Source: Nanoarchaeota archaeon (lineage in GTDB: Archaea > EX4484-52 > LFW-46). From it: a stretch of 54,286 bases of DNA. The stretch lies in contig JAHILE010000046.1 of NCBI GenBank assembly GCA_018897155.1, forward strand, positions 1 through 54,286. Direction: 5' to 3'. Shown piece after piece: positions 23,670-32,166 of the stretch. The notes beneath the pieces were generated by a model. It searched no databases. It saw nothing but the letters and a program-made list of their open reading frames with translations, and had not been told where the DNA came from. Every line of letters begins with the position of its first letter. The first letter of the stretch is position 1. The position numbers and the translations under genes are program-made.

Positions 23670-23894
23670 ATGGCTGAAGAAAAAACATTCAACTGGGGTT
23701 TGTATGAACGACTTTTCAAGTATTTTGAAAAGAATTCAATATCTTCTTTATCTGAAATTTCCAGGAGATTAAATATATCTATTAGCAAGCTCTATGAACC
23801 GTTACATCGTATCGAAAGCGAACATATTGTAGAAAAAATATTTCCCACTCCCGGATGTGAGGTATATTTTAAAAAGCTCGAAAAGAATTCTTAA
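23670..23894 (+). CDS. small HTH protein
   Basis: A 74-aa protein with a clear helix-turn-helix (SSLSEISRRLNISISKLYEPLHRIESEHIVEKIF, residues 25-58). Likely a small DNA-binding regulator. A CTATTTAAATTTAAC TATA region lies about 35-45 bases upstream. Its stop lies 1-2 bases before the first 31-bp direct repeat. Confidence 0.65.
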   Translation: MAEEKTFNWGLYERLFKYFEKNSISSLSEISRRLNISISKLYEPLHRIESEHIVEKIFPTPGCEVYFKKLEKNS

Positions 23895-23895
23895 A

Positions 23896-23992
23896 AGCGG
23901 CTCATAAGCTACTCCTTAAATCATCGTTGCTCAATCGCGGATACGATGAATATCGCGCTTTCGCTCCTCATCGCGCACTCATTCCGGGCGAC
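23896..23992 (+). repeat. direct repeat bracketing the RelBE genes (left copy)
   Basis: The first 31 bases (23896-23926) are identical to 24533-24563. After a 45-base insert, CGCACTCATTCCGGGCGACTA matches the right copy again. The insert starts and ends at a TCATCG repeat, so the right copy looks like a deletion between the two. Confidence 0.75.
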
Positions 23993-24064
23993 TATTTCTT
24001 TTATGATGATGATGGATGATTAGTAAACAAAAGGTTTATAACTATCGAAAAATATAGTAGGCCT

Positions 24065-24277
24065 ATGAGCGACACTATGAGCATAGACCGTCAACAGCTT
24101 ATCTTGCAGAAGCTTGAAAAAATCCAGAAAGAAGTAGAAGAGATAAGAGAACACATGGTTGATGTTGATCGCATTATGTGCGAAGAGGACTACGAAGCCT
24201 TATTGAAGTTCAGGGAAGAAAAGGCGGCTGGTAGGCTTATTTCTCACGAGCAACTAAAGCAAGAACTGGAATTATAA
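24065..24277 (+). CDS. antitoxin of a RelBE-type pair
   Basis: A 70-aa acidic, helical protein (coiled-coil-like LILQKLEKIQKEVEEIREHM, residues 12-31) with a C-terminal toxin-binding tail EEKAAGRLISHEQLKQEL. This shape is common in archaeal RelB-like antitoxins. The stop codon shares its last base with the toxin's ATG (TAATG), coupling the two. A TATA-like TTTATAA lies about 30 bases upstream. Confidence 0.85.
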   Translation: MSDTMSIDRQQLILQKLEKIQKEVEEIREHMVDVDRIMCEEDYEALLKFREEKAAGRLISHEQLKQELEL

Positions 24278-24534
24278 TGTTCAAAATCTTGTACTCGAAT
24301 CAGGCATGTAATTTCTTAAAGAAGTCTGACAAGGTATTGGCGAAGAGGATAATCAGAAAAATTGAGGAGTTAGGAACCGAACCGGTTATTCACGATACCA
24401 AAATGCTTGAAGGATATAAAGAGAAGCTGTTCAGGGTCCGCATTGGAGATTATAGAATTCTCTACGAAGTAGATTACAAATTGAACATAATAGGCATTGT
24501 AAAAATAGACAAACGCTCAAAGGTTTATGATTAG
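24277..24534 (+). CDS. RelE/ParE-family toxin
   Basis: An 85-aa RelE-superfamily protein: FKILYSNQACNFLKKSDKVL, a central LEGYKEKLFRVRIGDYRILYEVD (residues 47-69) with the conserved Arg in RVRIGDYRI, and a C-terminal IIGIVKIDKRSKVYD. Members cleave mRNA on the ribosome. It forms an operon with the antitoxin. The 31-bp direct repeat begins in its stop codon. Confidence 0.9.
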   Translation: MFKILYSNQACNFLKKSDKVLAKRIIRKIEELGTEPVIHDTKMLEGYKEKLFRVRIGDYRILYEVDYKLNIIGIVKIDKRSKVYD

Positions 24535-24587
24535 CGGCTCATAAGCTACTCCTTAAATCATCGCGAACTCATTCTGGGGCGACTTAA
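24533..24587 (+). repeat. direct repeat bracketing the RelBE genes (right copy)
   Basis: Shares 31 identical bases with 23896-23926 and then continues with CGAACTCATTCTGGGGCGACTTA, matching the far end of the left copy. The RelBE pair therefore sits in a cassette about 640 bases long between two like-oriented repeats. Confidence 0.75.
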
Positions 24588-24646
24588 TCATTGCCAAGAG
24601 GTTATTGATTTCGGATATTTATAACCTCGCTTTAGCGAAGCGGGGT

Positions 24647-25501
24647 TTATCGATTATTTGATTCAGCTCTTCCTTCATCATTCATTTTCCACATCAGCCA
24701 CGCGAATATTCCCGCTATTGGCGCCAAAATAATGCCAATTACCTGTATTATTGTAAATGCAGTTATGGCGCTGAATTGGGCGTAATATGTTTTTATCATA
24801 AAAACAACTTCAGAAGACTGCATCTGATTTTTAAGCATATCCATTCCGCCCGGAACTTCTTCAACAGATGCGCGCGTCTCTTCATCAATAGTCATTTTCA
24901 GCATTGTGTCAACAACATTATTTACGCCTTCCTCTGAGTAGGATGCATCTCCTGATACAGTTATATAAACAGAAAGCCCGATAAGAACGCTTGTCAGAAG
25001 AATGGATGTCCCGACAGCTCCGCGGATGATTCTTGCAGGCTTTAGTTCTTTGTAAGCTTTTGCATCATCTATCGGGCAATACTGCATGATTATTGCTGAT
25101 AAGAACAGCCCTGCACCAAAAACAGCTCCTGTAAGTGATGATCCGATGAACATGAGTGAAAGCGGTATCATTATCATACTGGCAATTACAATAATCCAAT
25201 CTATTTTTTGTGTGATGAGTGCGTAAATTCCGACAAATGCAAAAGAAAGCGCAAGCGCAAAAATTCCTGCAACAAGAGGTATTGTGTTCAAGAGCGGTGC
25301 CTGCGTCATTGTGCTATCGATTGTTTTTGAAAGAATGCTTTCAAGAAACACATCATTAAGCCCGGACAATTGAAATAGATAAATCGCAGCAGCTCCGAAG
25401 CTAATCATTCCAATTAGGGCAATCACTTGATTTCTTTCAATCATCAGACCATCTTTGTTTTTTATGGAAATTATATGTTGGCTTTCCTTTTGCTTTTCCA
25501 T
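24647..25501 (-). CDS. multi-pass membrane protein of unknown function
   Basis: A 284-aa protein with about six membrane segments: residues 26-46, 70-94, 101-121, 123-141, 160-180 and 245-272. A soluble loop of about 60 residues (near 185-240, rich in acidic residues and Met) separates the fifth and sixth. I do not recognise the family. The first 22 codons overlap the end of the surface-protein gene by 65 bases, so the two are co-transcribed; an internal ATG (MIERNQ, residue 20) would remove the overlap. A role with the surface protein is inferred. Confidence 0.65.
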   Translation of the reverse strand: MEKQKESQHIISIKNKDGLMIERNQVIALIGMISFGAAAIYLFQLSGLNDVFLESILSKTIDSTMTQAPLLNTIPLVAGIFALALSFAFVGIYALITQKIDWIIVIASMIMIPLSLMFIGSSLTGAVFGAGLFLSAIIMQYCPIDDAKAYKELKPARIIRGAVGTSILLTSVLIGLSVYITVSGDASYSEEGVNNVVDTMLKMTIDEETRASVEEVPGGMDMLKNQMQSSEVVFMIKTYYAQFSAITAFTIIQVIGIILAPIAGIFAWLMWKMNDEGRAESNNR

Positions 25502-28500
25502 GTTCTTTGAATTGATTTATGAGGTTTTGATATACTTTATTTATGCTGAATTTGGCATCTTTCCGGATGTATTTGTATGGCTGTTCTTTTGGCTTCAGGT
25601 ACCTTATGTCCTGCCTGTCTTTATTTATCATTTCATGTACTGCATCCGACGGGCTCCTTACCGATTTATGAATTGTGGTGTGTATGCCATCTTTTAAGCG
25701 TGTCAAGTAAGGTGTTTGATTTTTCTTGAAATATCCTTTGCCCGGAGTATAGCCTTCTTCGGGAAGCCACATATAGTAGACCAAGCCTGCAATTGAAATA
25801 ATGAATGCTGCTATGAGCGTCATATTTCTTTTTTGGTTTTCTTTCTTTTCAACAATCTGCGTTTCGGTAGAAATGAGCTGTTTTATCTCTGGCAGAAGCG
25901 CTTCTATGTCTTTTTTGTTATTATATGCTGTAAGGTAATCGCCTTTCAATATGGCCTGTTCGGCTTCAAGCCTTAATCTTTCAACTTCGGCAAGCTTTTT
26001 TGAAGCAATTGTCACGTTTATATTATTCGTGTTTTCAAGAAGCTTTGAAATGCTGATATTTAATTCCTTTATTTGCGCAAGAATTTCGTCAAACGATATA
26101 TCAATCTGCTTCTTTGTATCATTTCCCGGCAGCACCAGAAGCACAAATGTTATTAGTTTAAAGGAATTTGCTTCACTGCCTGATGCGTTAGCGGTTATTG
26201 TATAGGTTGCAACTGTGGCATTAAGAGGAACTGATATGTTTGTCGTTACATAAACCGTTTCTTTTGGAACCACCATCTTTACTTTAGTTGAATTATACCA
26301 TTTTCCCCAGGAAGCCATATCTGGATTGGTGAGGCTGACAGACAGGTTGTATACGGTTCCGTTTCCCAGGTTCTTTATCGCAAAGATTATGTTTGTTGAA
26401 GCCCCCTGTTCAATCATGACTGTCTTGCTGTAATTTGTTATGTTTATAGTATATGTGAAATACCTTATTATCGCAACACTGCCGGATGATGAGCTTGAAG
26501 CTGTGTCTACTGTATTGCTTGAATTTAATACAGATACATTTTGTGTTATGGCTGTTGCATTGTATGTCGCGCCGTCTGTATCAAGGCCACCGGCAGTTGC
26601 AGTAAGAATGTAACTTCCGATAGTTGTTGAATTATATCTTATTATGCAGTCTGCGACTGTTTCATATGAAGCGTTTGATGCTGCCAAAAGAGTTGCGCTG
26701 TAATTGCATGCAATGCTTCGGACATGCGTAGAGTTGTAAGCCAGAGTGAGGCTGCTGCTATTTGTATAGACCGTTATGTTTATGTTGTTTATATCGATTG
26801 TGCCGGTATTTTTCACTTGCAGGCTTATTATTCTTGTTGCGTCTCCATTTATTAAATCGATATCAAACGAAGATGCATAGAATTTTATTGCCATGTTCGG
26901 CGCTTTCATTGAATAATTGTTGGATGTTCTGTTGTCTTCTCCGTAATATTCTATTGATTTATTGTCTTTTATAGATACGCGGATGAAGTGGTTTCCGTAT
27001 TCCGCGCGATTATTTGCGTCTTTTGCAGGCGTGGTTATGTTCATGGAATATATTCCGCTTGAATTTTGCGAACTGTTGAAATATGAAATATTTGCGACCC
27101 TTGACGATGTGTTTGTGCCGTTGTCATATGTGTATATGTCATATATTGTAAAATTTGTCTGATTGAGGCCAGTAACTGCGCTGCCGTTCTGGTATTTTAC
27201 AGTTATATTTATGCTAACATTATCACCCGGTTTTGGCGCTCGTGTTGTAATGTTCGCGCTTGTATTGAGCCCTGTAAAAAGAATGAATGTGCCATCGTTA
27301 TTATTTTCATTAGATTCATTAACTAAATTTCCATAATCTGCAGATACTGTAATGGTATGCGAGCCATAGCCGGTCACATTTACGCCAGAGATGTTAAATG
27401 TTATGTTTGCGCTATTCCCGTTTGTAAGCGTTTCATTGCTTATGTTTTGCAGTCCAATTGGTGTTGCAGAGCCTTCCCAGAAAAGCGCAACAGTCATATT
27501 TGATGTTGAATTTAGCGTTCCGGAATTCTTGATTGTCGCGTTTATTGTCAGGTTGCTTCCCGGAATGGGGTTGTTTCCGTTGGATGAATTTATGAGCCTG
27601 ATATCCGTAACCGTAAAGTCGGTGGCATTGCCAATAATGAAGGTATAATTCTCTAATGCAAAAGAGCTGTTTGACACCGCGTCATAGCATTCGACATTCC
27701 ATAAATAAGTTCCGTTGCCAAGCACATTGCTTTCAAATATGAATGCGGTTTGGGTATTGTTTACAATTGTATCATTGGTCATGTTTACAGCCCATGTTCC
27801 CGTGGTGTTTGTCCACAGGCTGCAGTTGCTGATTGCGGTGACAGCGTCTGTTGCTTTGAATGTGAAATTTGTCTTTCCGTTAGTATTCCATTCGCCGTTT
27901 GCAGGAGAGTTAAGAATAATGGAAGGCGCAGACAGATCAATTCCAATATTGTATGCAGTGCTTGTGTTTGTGTTATTCGCGAGATCTGTGCAGGAGATAT
28001 TCCATAGATGCCTGCCTTCAGAAAGCGTGGAGTTAAGTATTGTTTCTGTGTTGTTTGCTGTTGATGAATTTGTATTTTTTAGAATGCCGTCAATATAAAG
28101 CGAACAATTTAGTGCTGTGTTGTCAGTTGCGTTGAAGCTGAAATTTGCAGTTGCGTTAGTTGTGTTCAGGCCGTTTGCAGGGCTGTTATGGATGATTGTT
28201 GCATTCTGCAGGTCTACAAAAATCCAAGTTGATGTGGCGTTTTCACTTTCACCGGTTTCATTGACCGCGCTGATGTTGAATGTGTAATTGCCGTTGTTTA
28301 CAACTACAGAAAAAAGTGTTCCGTTTTCGCTCGTATTATTTAGCAGCATGACAAAGCCAGACGCGTTATGGACGTATATGGAATAATTCAATATGTTGCC
28401 GTTCGACAGGTTTCCAGTCCAGTTTATGGAAAACGCGCCATTTGCGTAGTGTTCGCTGGCGTTCTGGTAGAATGTTATCGAGTTTGGCTTTGCCGGAGCA

Positions 28501-28583
28501 GCATATGCTGCGTATGCAATAAGGAATATGGCAGTCAATGCGAAAAGAATCTTCCTAATGCTATCCCCTTCAGAACGGCGCAT
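25437..28583 (-). CDS. large surface protein with Ig-like and CARDB domains
   Basis: A 1048-aa secreted, anchored protein. Residues 8-30 are a signal peptide (ILFALTAIFLIAYAAYA). Then come an Fn3-like domain (30-125), two Ig-like repeats each opening with NSPANG (near 133 and 225), a CARDB domain (about 318-440, ending NLVNESNENNNDGTFIL), and further beta domains to about 835. A coiled-coil stalk (840-905), a membrane segment (about 915-936) and a 110-residue Lys/Arg-rich cytoplasmic tail follow. The ectodomain is packed with NxS/T sequons, so heavy N-glycosylation is likely. S-layer-like or adhesion roles fit; the ligand is unknown. Confidence 0.8.
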   Translation of the reverse strand: MRRSEGDSIRKILFALTAIFLIAYAAYAAPAKPNSITFYQNASEHYANGAFSINWTGNLSNGNILNYSIYVHNASGFVMLLNNTSENGTLFSVVVNNGNYTFNISAVNETGESENATSTWIFVDLQNATIIHNSPANGLNTTNATANFSFNATDNTALNCSLYIDGILKNTNSSTANNTETILNSTLSEGRHLWNISCTDLANNTNTSTAYNIGIDLSAPSIILNSPANGEWNTNGKTNFTFKATDAVTAISNCSLWTNTTGTWAVNMTNDTIVNNTQTAFIFESNVLGNGTYLWNVECYDAVSNSSFALENYTFIIGNATDFTVTDIRLINSSNGNNPIPGSNLTINATIKNSGTLNSTSNMTVALFWEGSATPIGLQNISNETLTNGNSANITFNISGVNVTGYGSHTITVSADYGNLVNESNENNNDGTFILFTGLNTSANITTRAPKPGDNVSINITVKYQNGSAVTGLNQTNFTIYDIYTYDNGTNTSSRVANISYFNSSQNSSGIYSMNITTPAKDANNRAEYGNHFIRVSIKDNKSIEYYGEDNRTSNNYSMKAPNMAIKFYASSFDIDLINGDATRIISLQVKNTGTIDINNINITVYTNSSSLTLAYNSTHVRSIACNYSATLLAASNASYETVADCIIRYNSTTIGSYILTATAGGLDTDGATYNATAITQNVSVLNSSNTVDTASSSSSGSVAIIRYFTYTINITNYSKTVMIEQGASTNIIFAIKNLGNGTVYNLSVSLTNPDMASWGKWYNSTKVKMVVPKETVYVTTNISVPLNATVATYTITANASGSEANSFKLITFVLLVLPGNDTKKQIDISFDEILAQIKELNISISKLLENTNNINVTIASKKLAEVERLRLEAEQAILKGDYLTAYNNKKDIEALLPEIKQLISTETQIVEKKENQKRNMTLIAAFIISIAGLVYYMWLPEEGYTPGKGYFKKNQTPYLTRLKDGIHTTIHKSVRSPSDAVHEMINKDRQDIRYLKPKEQPYKYIRKDAKFSINKVYQNLINQFKEHGKAKGKPTYNFHKKQRWSDD

Positions 28584-28628
28584 ATTATACTTTCGGGCGG
28601 GAAGTATATAAACCTGTGGGGCGCTCTT

Positions 28629-29264
28629 TCATAAGAGCCCTTTCTTTTTCAGGTGCTCAACAACCTGTTTTATCCTCTCTTCATGGCTTCCTTTTATTAC
28701 GATGTATTCCGCCCCAAGGGCATCGAGGACGCTCAAAAAATAATTATGCAGCTCCCACTGATAGTTTTTTTCTGTCGCCCTGAAGCCGTCTTTGGTTATT
28801 TCCTTATCTGTCGGGCTTACAACGATTCCGAAGTCGTAGGTCTTAATCCATTCAAGAACTGTTGTCAAAATAATGTTGTATTCTTTTTCGGACATTTTCT
28901 TTCCGTCAAAAAGCATTGTGCTGTAAACTGCCTGGTCAAGCATTCCCCTGTCGCATAGAAGGAACTGGGGCATGTGCTTTAGTTTCTGGATCTCGCGGTA
29001 ATGCTGGTGCTCGATTACCCACATTTCGGTCTTGAAATTCGCTCCTTTGTCAATCGGAAAAGGGCAATCCCGGATTACTTCATCAATCCACTCAACTGTC
29101 TTGTCACGCCACTTTAATTCTCCTATGAGGCCGTGGATAAGCGCGGTCTTTCCGACGCCGGGTCCGCCGGATATCCAAATTTTGTGGAACTCCTTGCGGC
29201 CATTCTTTAAAGAATTCAATCTTGTTTTCAATCCCTCATTAATTTGTTTCTCTGATGTCTGCAT
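28629..29264 (-). CDS. P-loop NTPase/kinase (AAA-ATPase-like, NadR-kinase fold)
   Basis: A 211-aa protein with Walker A GGPGVGKTALIHGL near residues 32-45, an acidic WIDEVIRDCPFP strand near 57, and LLCDRGMLDQAVYS near 100 (DR-type Walker B/lid as in AAA_28 and nucleoside-kinase-like proteins). The C-terminal half has IVVSPTDKEITKDGFRATEKNYQWEL, typical of deoxynucleoside/ribosylnicotinamide kinase relatives. Substrate unknown. It lies directly upstream of the surface-protein gene on the same strand (45 bases), but a functional link is not shown. Confidence 0.72.
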   Translation of the reverse strand: MQTSEKQINEGLKTRLNSLKNGRKEFHKIWISGGPGVGKTALIHGLIGELKWRDKTVEWIDEVIRDCPFPIDKGANFKTEMWVIEHQHYREIQKLKHMPQFLLCDRGMLDQAVYSTMLFDGKKMSEKEYNIILTTVLEWIKTYDFGIVVSPTDKEITKDGFRATEKNYQWELHNYFLSVLDALGAEYIVIKGSHEERIKQVVEHLKKKGLL

Positions 29265-29323
29265 AGAATCAACAATTTTTAATTATCTCGTAAATTTAAT
29301 AAATACGCGGTGATGTTTGATTG

Positions 29324-29932
29324 ATGTGCCTTTTGACACTGAGCTATAAAGAATATATGCTAGCTCATCCTATTACAAATATGTACTCCGAACTTCTTGT
29401 TGCAGCCGGGGCAATATTCCTTATCTATTCGTTGTATCTTTCAAAAGAAGTCGCACGGCTCATAGAATGGCGCTACCTCAAAAAGCCATGGCGCGTGTTA
29501 CGCATCCTTATGCTTTTCGCCCTTGCAGGATATCTTATTCGTCTGCGCGTCATTATCATTTCCGGAATGCCTGATTTGCTGCTTGATTCAATACTGTTTT
29601 TTTGGGCTGTGTTTGCTATGATTGCAATAAGGGCGATCTATTATATTGTTGACTGGCTGAAAGGCAGTGAAAGGGAAGTGTATATCGGCAGGCACTTTAT
29701 TGAATCCGGCCAGAACACGATAGATAAGCTTAGAAATGAATTTGAGTTAAAGAATGAGGAATTGGATAAAATTCTCGTAGACCTGTATGCACTGCAAAAT
29801 TTGCTTGAGAAAGGCGGTCTAAAGCGTTCTGTTACTGAAAAGAAGAGATTGAATAAAATACTTAATGAATTAAATCTTGAGGTGGATGCTTACAAACTCA
29901 CCCACATAAACGGGAGAAAAACAAATGTTTGA
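29324..29932 (+). CDS. membrane protein with C-terminal coiled coil
   Basis: About 202 aa; ATG at 29324 or 29357 could start it. Hydrophobic segments lie near residues 22-40, 56-80 and 85-110, followed by a soluble tail with heptad-like NTIDKLRNEFELKNEELDKI and a second helix KKRLNKILNELNLEV. Basic linkers (EWRYLKKPWRV) suggest inside-positive orientation. No family recognised. A TTTAATAAATA box sits about 30 bases upstream. Divergent from the P-loop gene. Confidence 0.65.
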   Translation: MCLLTLSYKEYMLAHPITNMYSELLVAAGAIFLIYSLYLSKEVARLIEWRYLKKPWRVLRILMLFALAGYLIRLRVIIISGMPDLLLDSILFFWAVFAMIAIRAIYYIVDWLKGSEREVYIGRHFIESGQNTIDKLRNEFELKNEELDKILVDLYALQNLLEKGGLKRSVTEKKRLNKILNELNLEVDAYKLTHINGRKTNV

Positions 29933-30016
29933 TAAGAACGGGTGTATGCTGCAATACCGACCTTTGTTAGTTTTATTAAGTCTGTGTTTCTTAAAAGAAA
30001 ATGCATTTAAAAGGAA

Positions 30017-30159
30017 TTATCTATGCTTCTCGTTTACACCATTTAGCAAATTGCGGTAAGTTTTTATAAAACTTGTTGCTATTGCAGTTTTATCCTTCTT
30101 GTCAAAAATTATATTCTGAATTGAATCTAACGCGCGTTTCTTTATTATCGTTTCATATA
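30017..30159 (-). pseudogene. C-terminal remnant of a small gene cut by the IS1182 element
   Basis: An open frame reads from the left IS end to a stop at 30017: VYETIIKKRALDSIQNIIFD, then KKDKTAIATSFIKTYRNLL and a short tail. On the other side of the IS (31958-31996, minus strand) is a matching start, MYPYNQYANRSE, with a TATAAA-like box upstream. Joined, they would give a helical protein of about 60 aa. There is no visible target duplication at the IS ends, so the reconstruction is tentative. The rest of 29933-30016 shows nothing. Confidence 0.4.
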
Positions 30160-30190
30160 CCCCGCTGCAAGCAGGCTGTCCAACAATAGG

Positions 30191-31705
30191 TTAAATACAA
30201 AGATCATTAGCAGCCACAAAAATTGTGCCTGAGGAAAGCTTTAGTTTACTTCTCTTTTGTAATATTGTGTAAATTCTTCTCAAATTTGATGCGGCACATA
30301 CGAGATTGAACTCATTTTTTACTGTTTCAAGATGCCTTGTAAGAAATGCACGAAATCCTTTGTTTTCTTTGATATCGCCGAAAACAGGTTCAACTGTTTC
30401 CGCACGCAGTTTGTATGTTTCTTTTGCATTTTGAGTTTTTATTTTGTCGTCCATTGCTTTGCGTTCTTTTTCAAAAGGAAAAACTTTTATGCGTCGAATG
30501 CCCTTTTTTGATTTGGTGCAATTTTGTTGGCATAAACACGTTTTGCACGATTGCCCTTTATAAAGCCTCACTCTTTTCTTTTTGCTTTTATCGAATTGTT
30601 CGCCAGTGAATGTTAGAGAATTGTTTGTAGGACAGGTGAAAGCGTCTTTTTCTGCATCGTAAATAAAATGTTTTTTATCAAAAGGATTATCGGTTTTATT
30701 CAAATTGTCTGGAATATATCCGTTAATTTTTTTATCTGAAAGAAATTTTATGTTTCCGCTTTCATAAAAACCTTTGTCAAAACTCCACGGAACATTTGGC
30801 AATGTTCCTAGATTTTCTTCAGTCATATTGACTTGCGGCTGAAGCTGATATAGGTCATTAGGATCTTGACAAACATCGTTTGCCAGAATAATGCCGTTTT
30901 TGCCAACAGTTATTTGAACATTGTAGGATAATTCAATTTTTCCTTTTTTGTTTTTCATGAAACGGCTGTCGCCATCAGTTAGGCTGATTTTTTCTAAATT
31001 TTTATCTTTCAATTCTTTTTTTGCATCGTTTATCTTTTCGTTTATCGTCTGCTTAAATTCAATGCCTAAGCATTTTGTTTCTTTAATATAACGCTTAACA
31101 GTGGCTTTGATTCTTTTCTTGCTACTGTTCGGCAATTGGTCGAAACCTCTAAGATTCTCAAATTTTTTATCTTCTATTTGATCCTGTTTTGTCCATTCTT
31201 CAAGTTCATTGTTGATAAATGTATCCAAAATATCCAACTCCTGTTTTGTAAGAACTTTTTTGTTGGATGCATTTGCTTTTACCTTACTTCCGTCAGTTGA
31301 AAGATGGCTCAAATCAAGCGCTCCTTCTTCTTTTGCAAGAATTAATGTGTGTTTAAAGACAATTTTTAATAATTCGGGATTATTTTTTCGAAAATCGCTT
31401 ATTGTTCTGAAGTCGGGTGATAGCTTTTCTGACAAATAAATGTATATAATATTTTCTCTTGCATTTTTTGCAAGCATTCTTGAAGAACGCACTTTATCAA
31501 GAATACCCATAACCAATATTTTCAATAATATTCTTGGATGATATGCTGGATGTCCAACACCAGCATATTTCTTCATAAAAAAAGAAAAATCAAGTGACTC
31601 TACAAGTGATTCTGCAAGAAAACAAACATGATCTTTGGGAATCATATCTTCAATTCTTGGCGGCAAAAGCCAATTTTGCGATTTGAACGATTTGATGAAA
31701 GCCAT
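30191..31705 (-). CDS. IS1182-type DDE transposase
   Basis: A 504-aa transposase starting at the ATG at 31705, which overlaps the stop of the small upstream frame (TAATG). N-terminal DUF772-like domain: LLPPRIEDMIPKDHVCFLAE, YHPRILLKILVMGILDKVRSSR, ISDFRKNN. The DDE core includes LSTDGSKVKANAS (first Asp, near residue 140) and SFDKGFYESGNIKF (second Asp), with a cysteine-rich segment CKTCLCQQNC near 390 and the C-terminal AETVEPVFGDIKENKGFRAF carrying the Glu. This matches IS1182/IS5-like group enzymes. Confidence 0.93.
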   Translation of the reverse strand: MAFIKSFKSQNWLLPPRIEDMIPKDHVCFLAESLVESLDFSFFMKKYAGVGHPAYHPRILLKILVMGILDKVRSSRMLAKNARENIIYIYLSEKLSPDFRTISDFRKNNPELLKIVFKHTLILAKEEGALDLSHLSTDGSKVKANASNKKVLTKQELDILDTFINNELEEWTKQDQIEDKKFENLRGFDQLPNSSKKRIKATVKRYIKETKCLGIEFKQTINEKINDAKKELKDKNLEKISLTDGDSRFMKNKKGKIELSYNVQITVGKNGIILANDVCQDPNDLYQLQPQVNMTEENLGTLPNVPWSFDKGFYESGNIKFLSDKKINGYIPDNLNKTDNPFDKKHFIYDAEKDAFTCPTNNSLTFTGEQFDKSKKKRVRLYKGQSCKTCLCQQNCTKSKKGIRRIKVFPFEKERKAMDDKIKTQNAKETYKLRAETVEPVFGDIKENKGFRAFLTRHLETVKNEFNLVCAASNLRRIYTILQKRSKLKLSSGTIFVAANDLCI

Positions 31706-31848
31706 TAGCAATCCCCTTTCTTTTTGTTTTTTGGCTTAACCGCTTCCAAGTATTTGCTTTTATGAAATACTTTGTTCCCTAAACGATAACTTGTTCGCTC
31801 ATAGCGATATTTTCTCCCATTTATTGATTTTATTTCGAGATAAGTCAT
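31705..31848 (-). CDS. 47-aa protein translationally coupled to the IS transposase
   Basis: A short frame (MTYLEIKSINGRKYRYERTS, ending KNKKKGDC) with a GAGGTG Shine-Dalgarno 5 bases before its ATG; its TAA overlaps the transposase ATG. Basic, with a beta-like YLEIKSINGRKYRYE pattern. It lies within the IS inverted repeats, so it belongs to the element; it may act as a DNA-binding or leader peptide. Function unknown. Confidence 0.65.
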   Translation of the reverse strand: MTYLEIKSINGRKYRYERTSYRLGNKVFHKSKYLEAVKPKNKKKGDC

Positions 31849-32166
31849 GTTTACACCTCATAATATTTAGGGTGCACAAGTATATAAATGTATTGCAGCA
31901 TAGTGATTTTACTTGAGAAGTGGCGAATAATTATCGGACAGCCTGCTTGCTGCAGGGAGGTTCACTACGATTTGCATATTGATTATATGGGTACATTTGT
32001 TTATATGCCTTAAATGCAAATGAAACTTTTGCAGAAAGTATGGTATATTGGCGCGAAAAAGGCGAAAAGAATCAAGAAATTGGTTGAGCGGGAATCTGAA
32101 TAGTGATTCTTTCTATCGGCAACACATAGGGATTAATTATATATGCCGCGCAAATGAATTTTATCT

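Larger units (their letters stand above)
30160..31957 (-). mobile_element. IS1182-family-like insertion sequence
   Basis: Ends are 22-bp inverted repeats at 30160-30181 and 31936-31957 (20 of 22 match; core GCAAGCAGGCTGTCC is perfect). Length 1798 bp. It carries a 47-codon leader frame and the DDE transposase, both on the minus strand. No clear direct repeat flanks it. The transposase frame is intact, so the copy may be active. Confidence 0.88.

Noticed and set aside
26762-28098. Several plus-strand frames antisense to the surface-protein gene
   Set aside because: They lie wholly within the reverse strand of a strongly recognisable domain protein and have no family resemblance.
30160-31957. 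IS1182 element as the source of the 93-bp MITE
   Set aside because: Its 22-bp inverted repeats share no resemblance with the MITE ends.
32013-32102. 29-aa basic frame before xerA
   Set aside because: Too short, no Shine-Dalgarno of note, no family.
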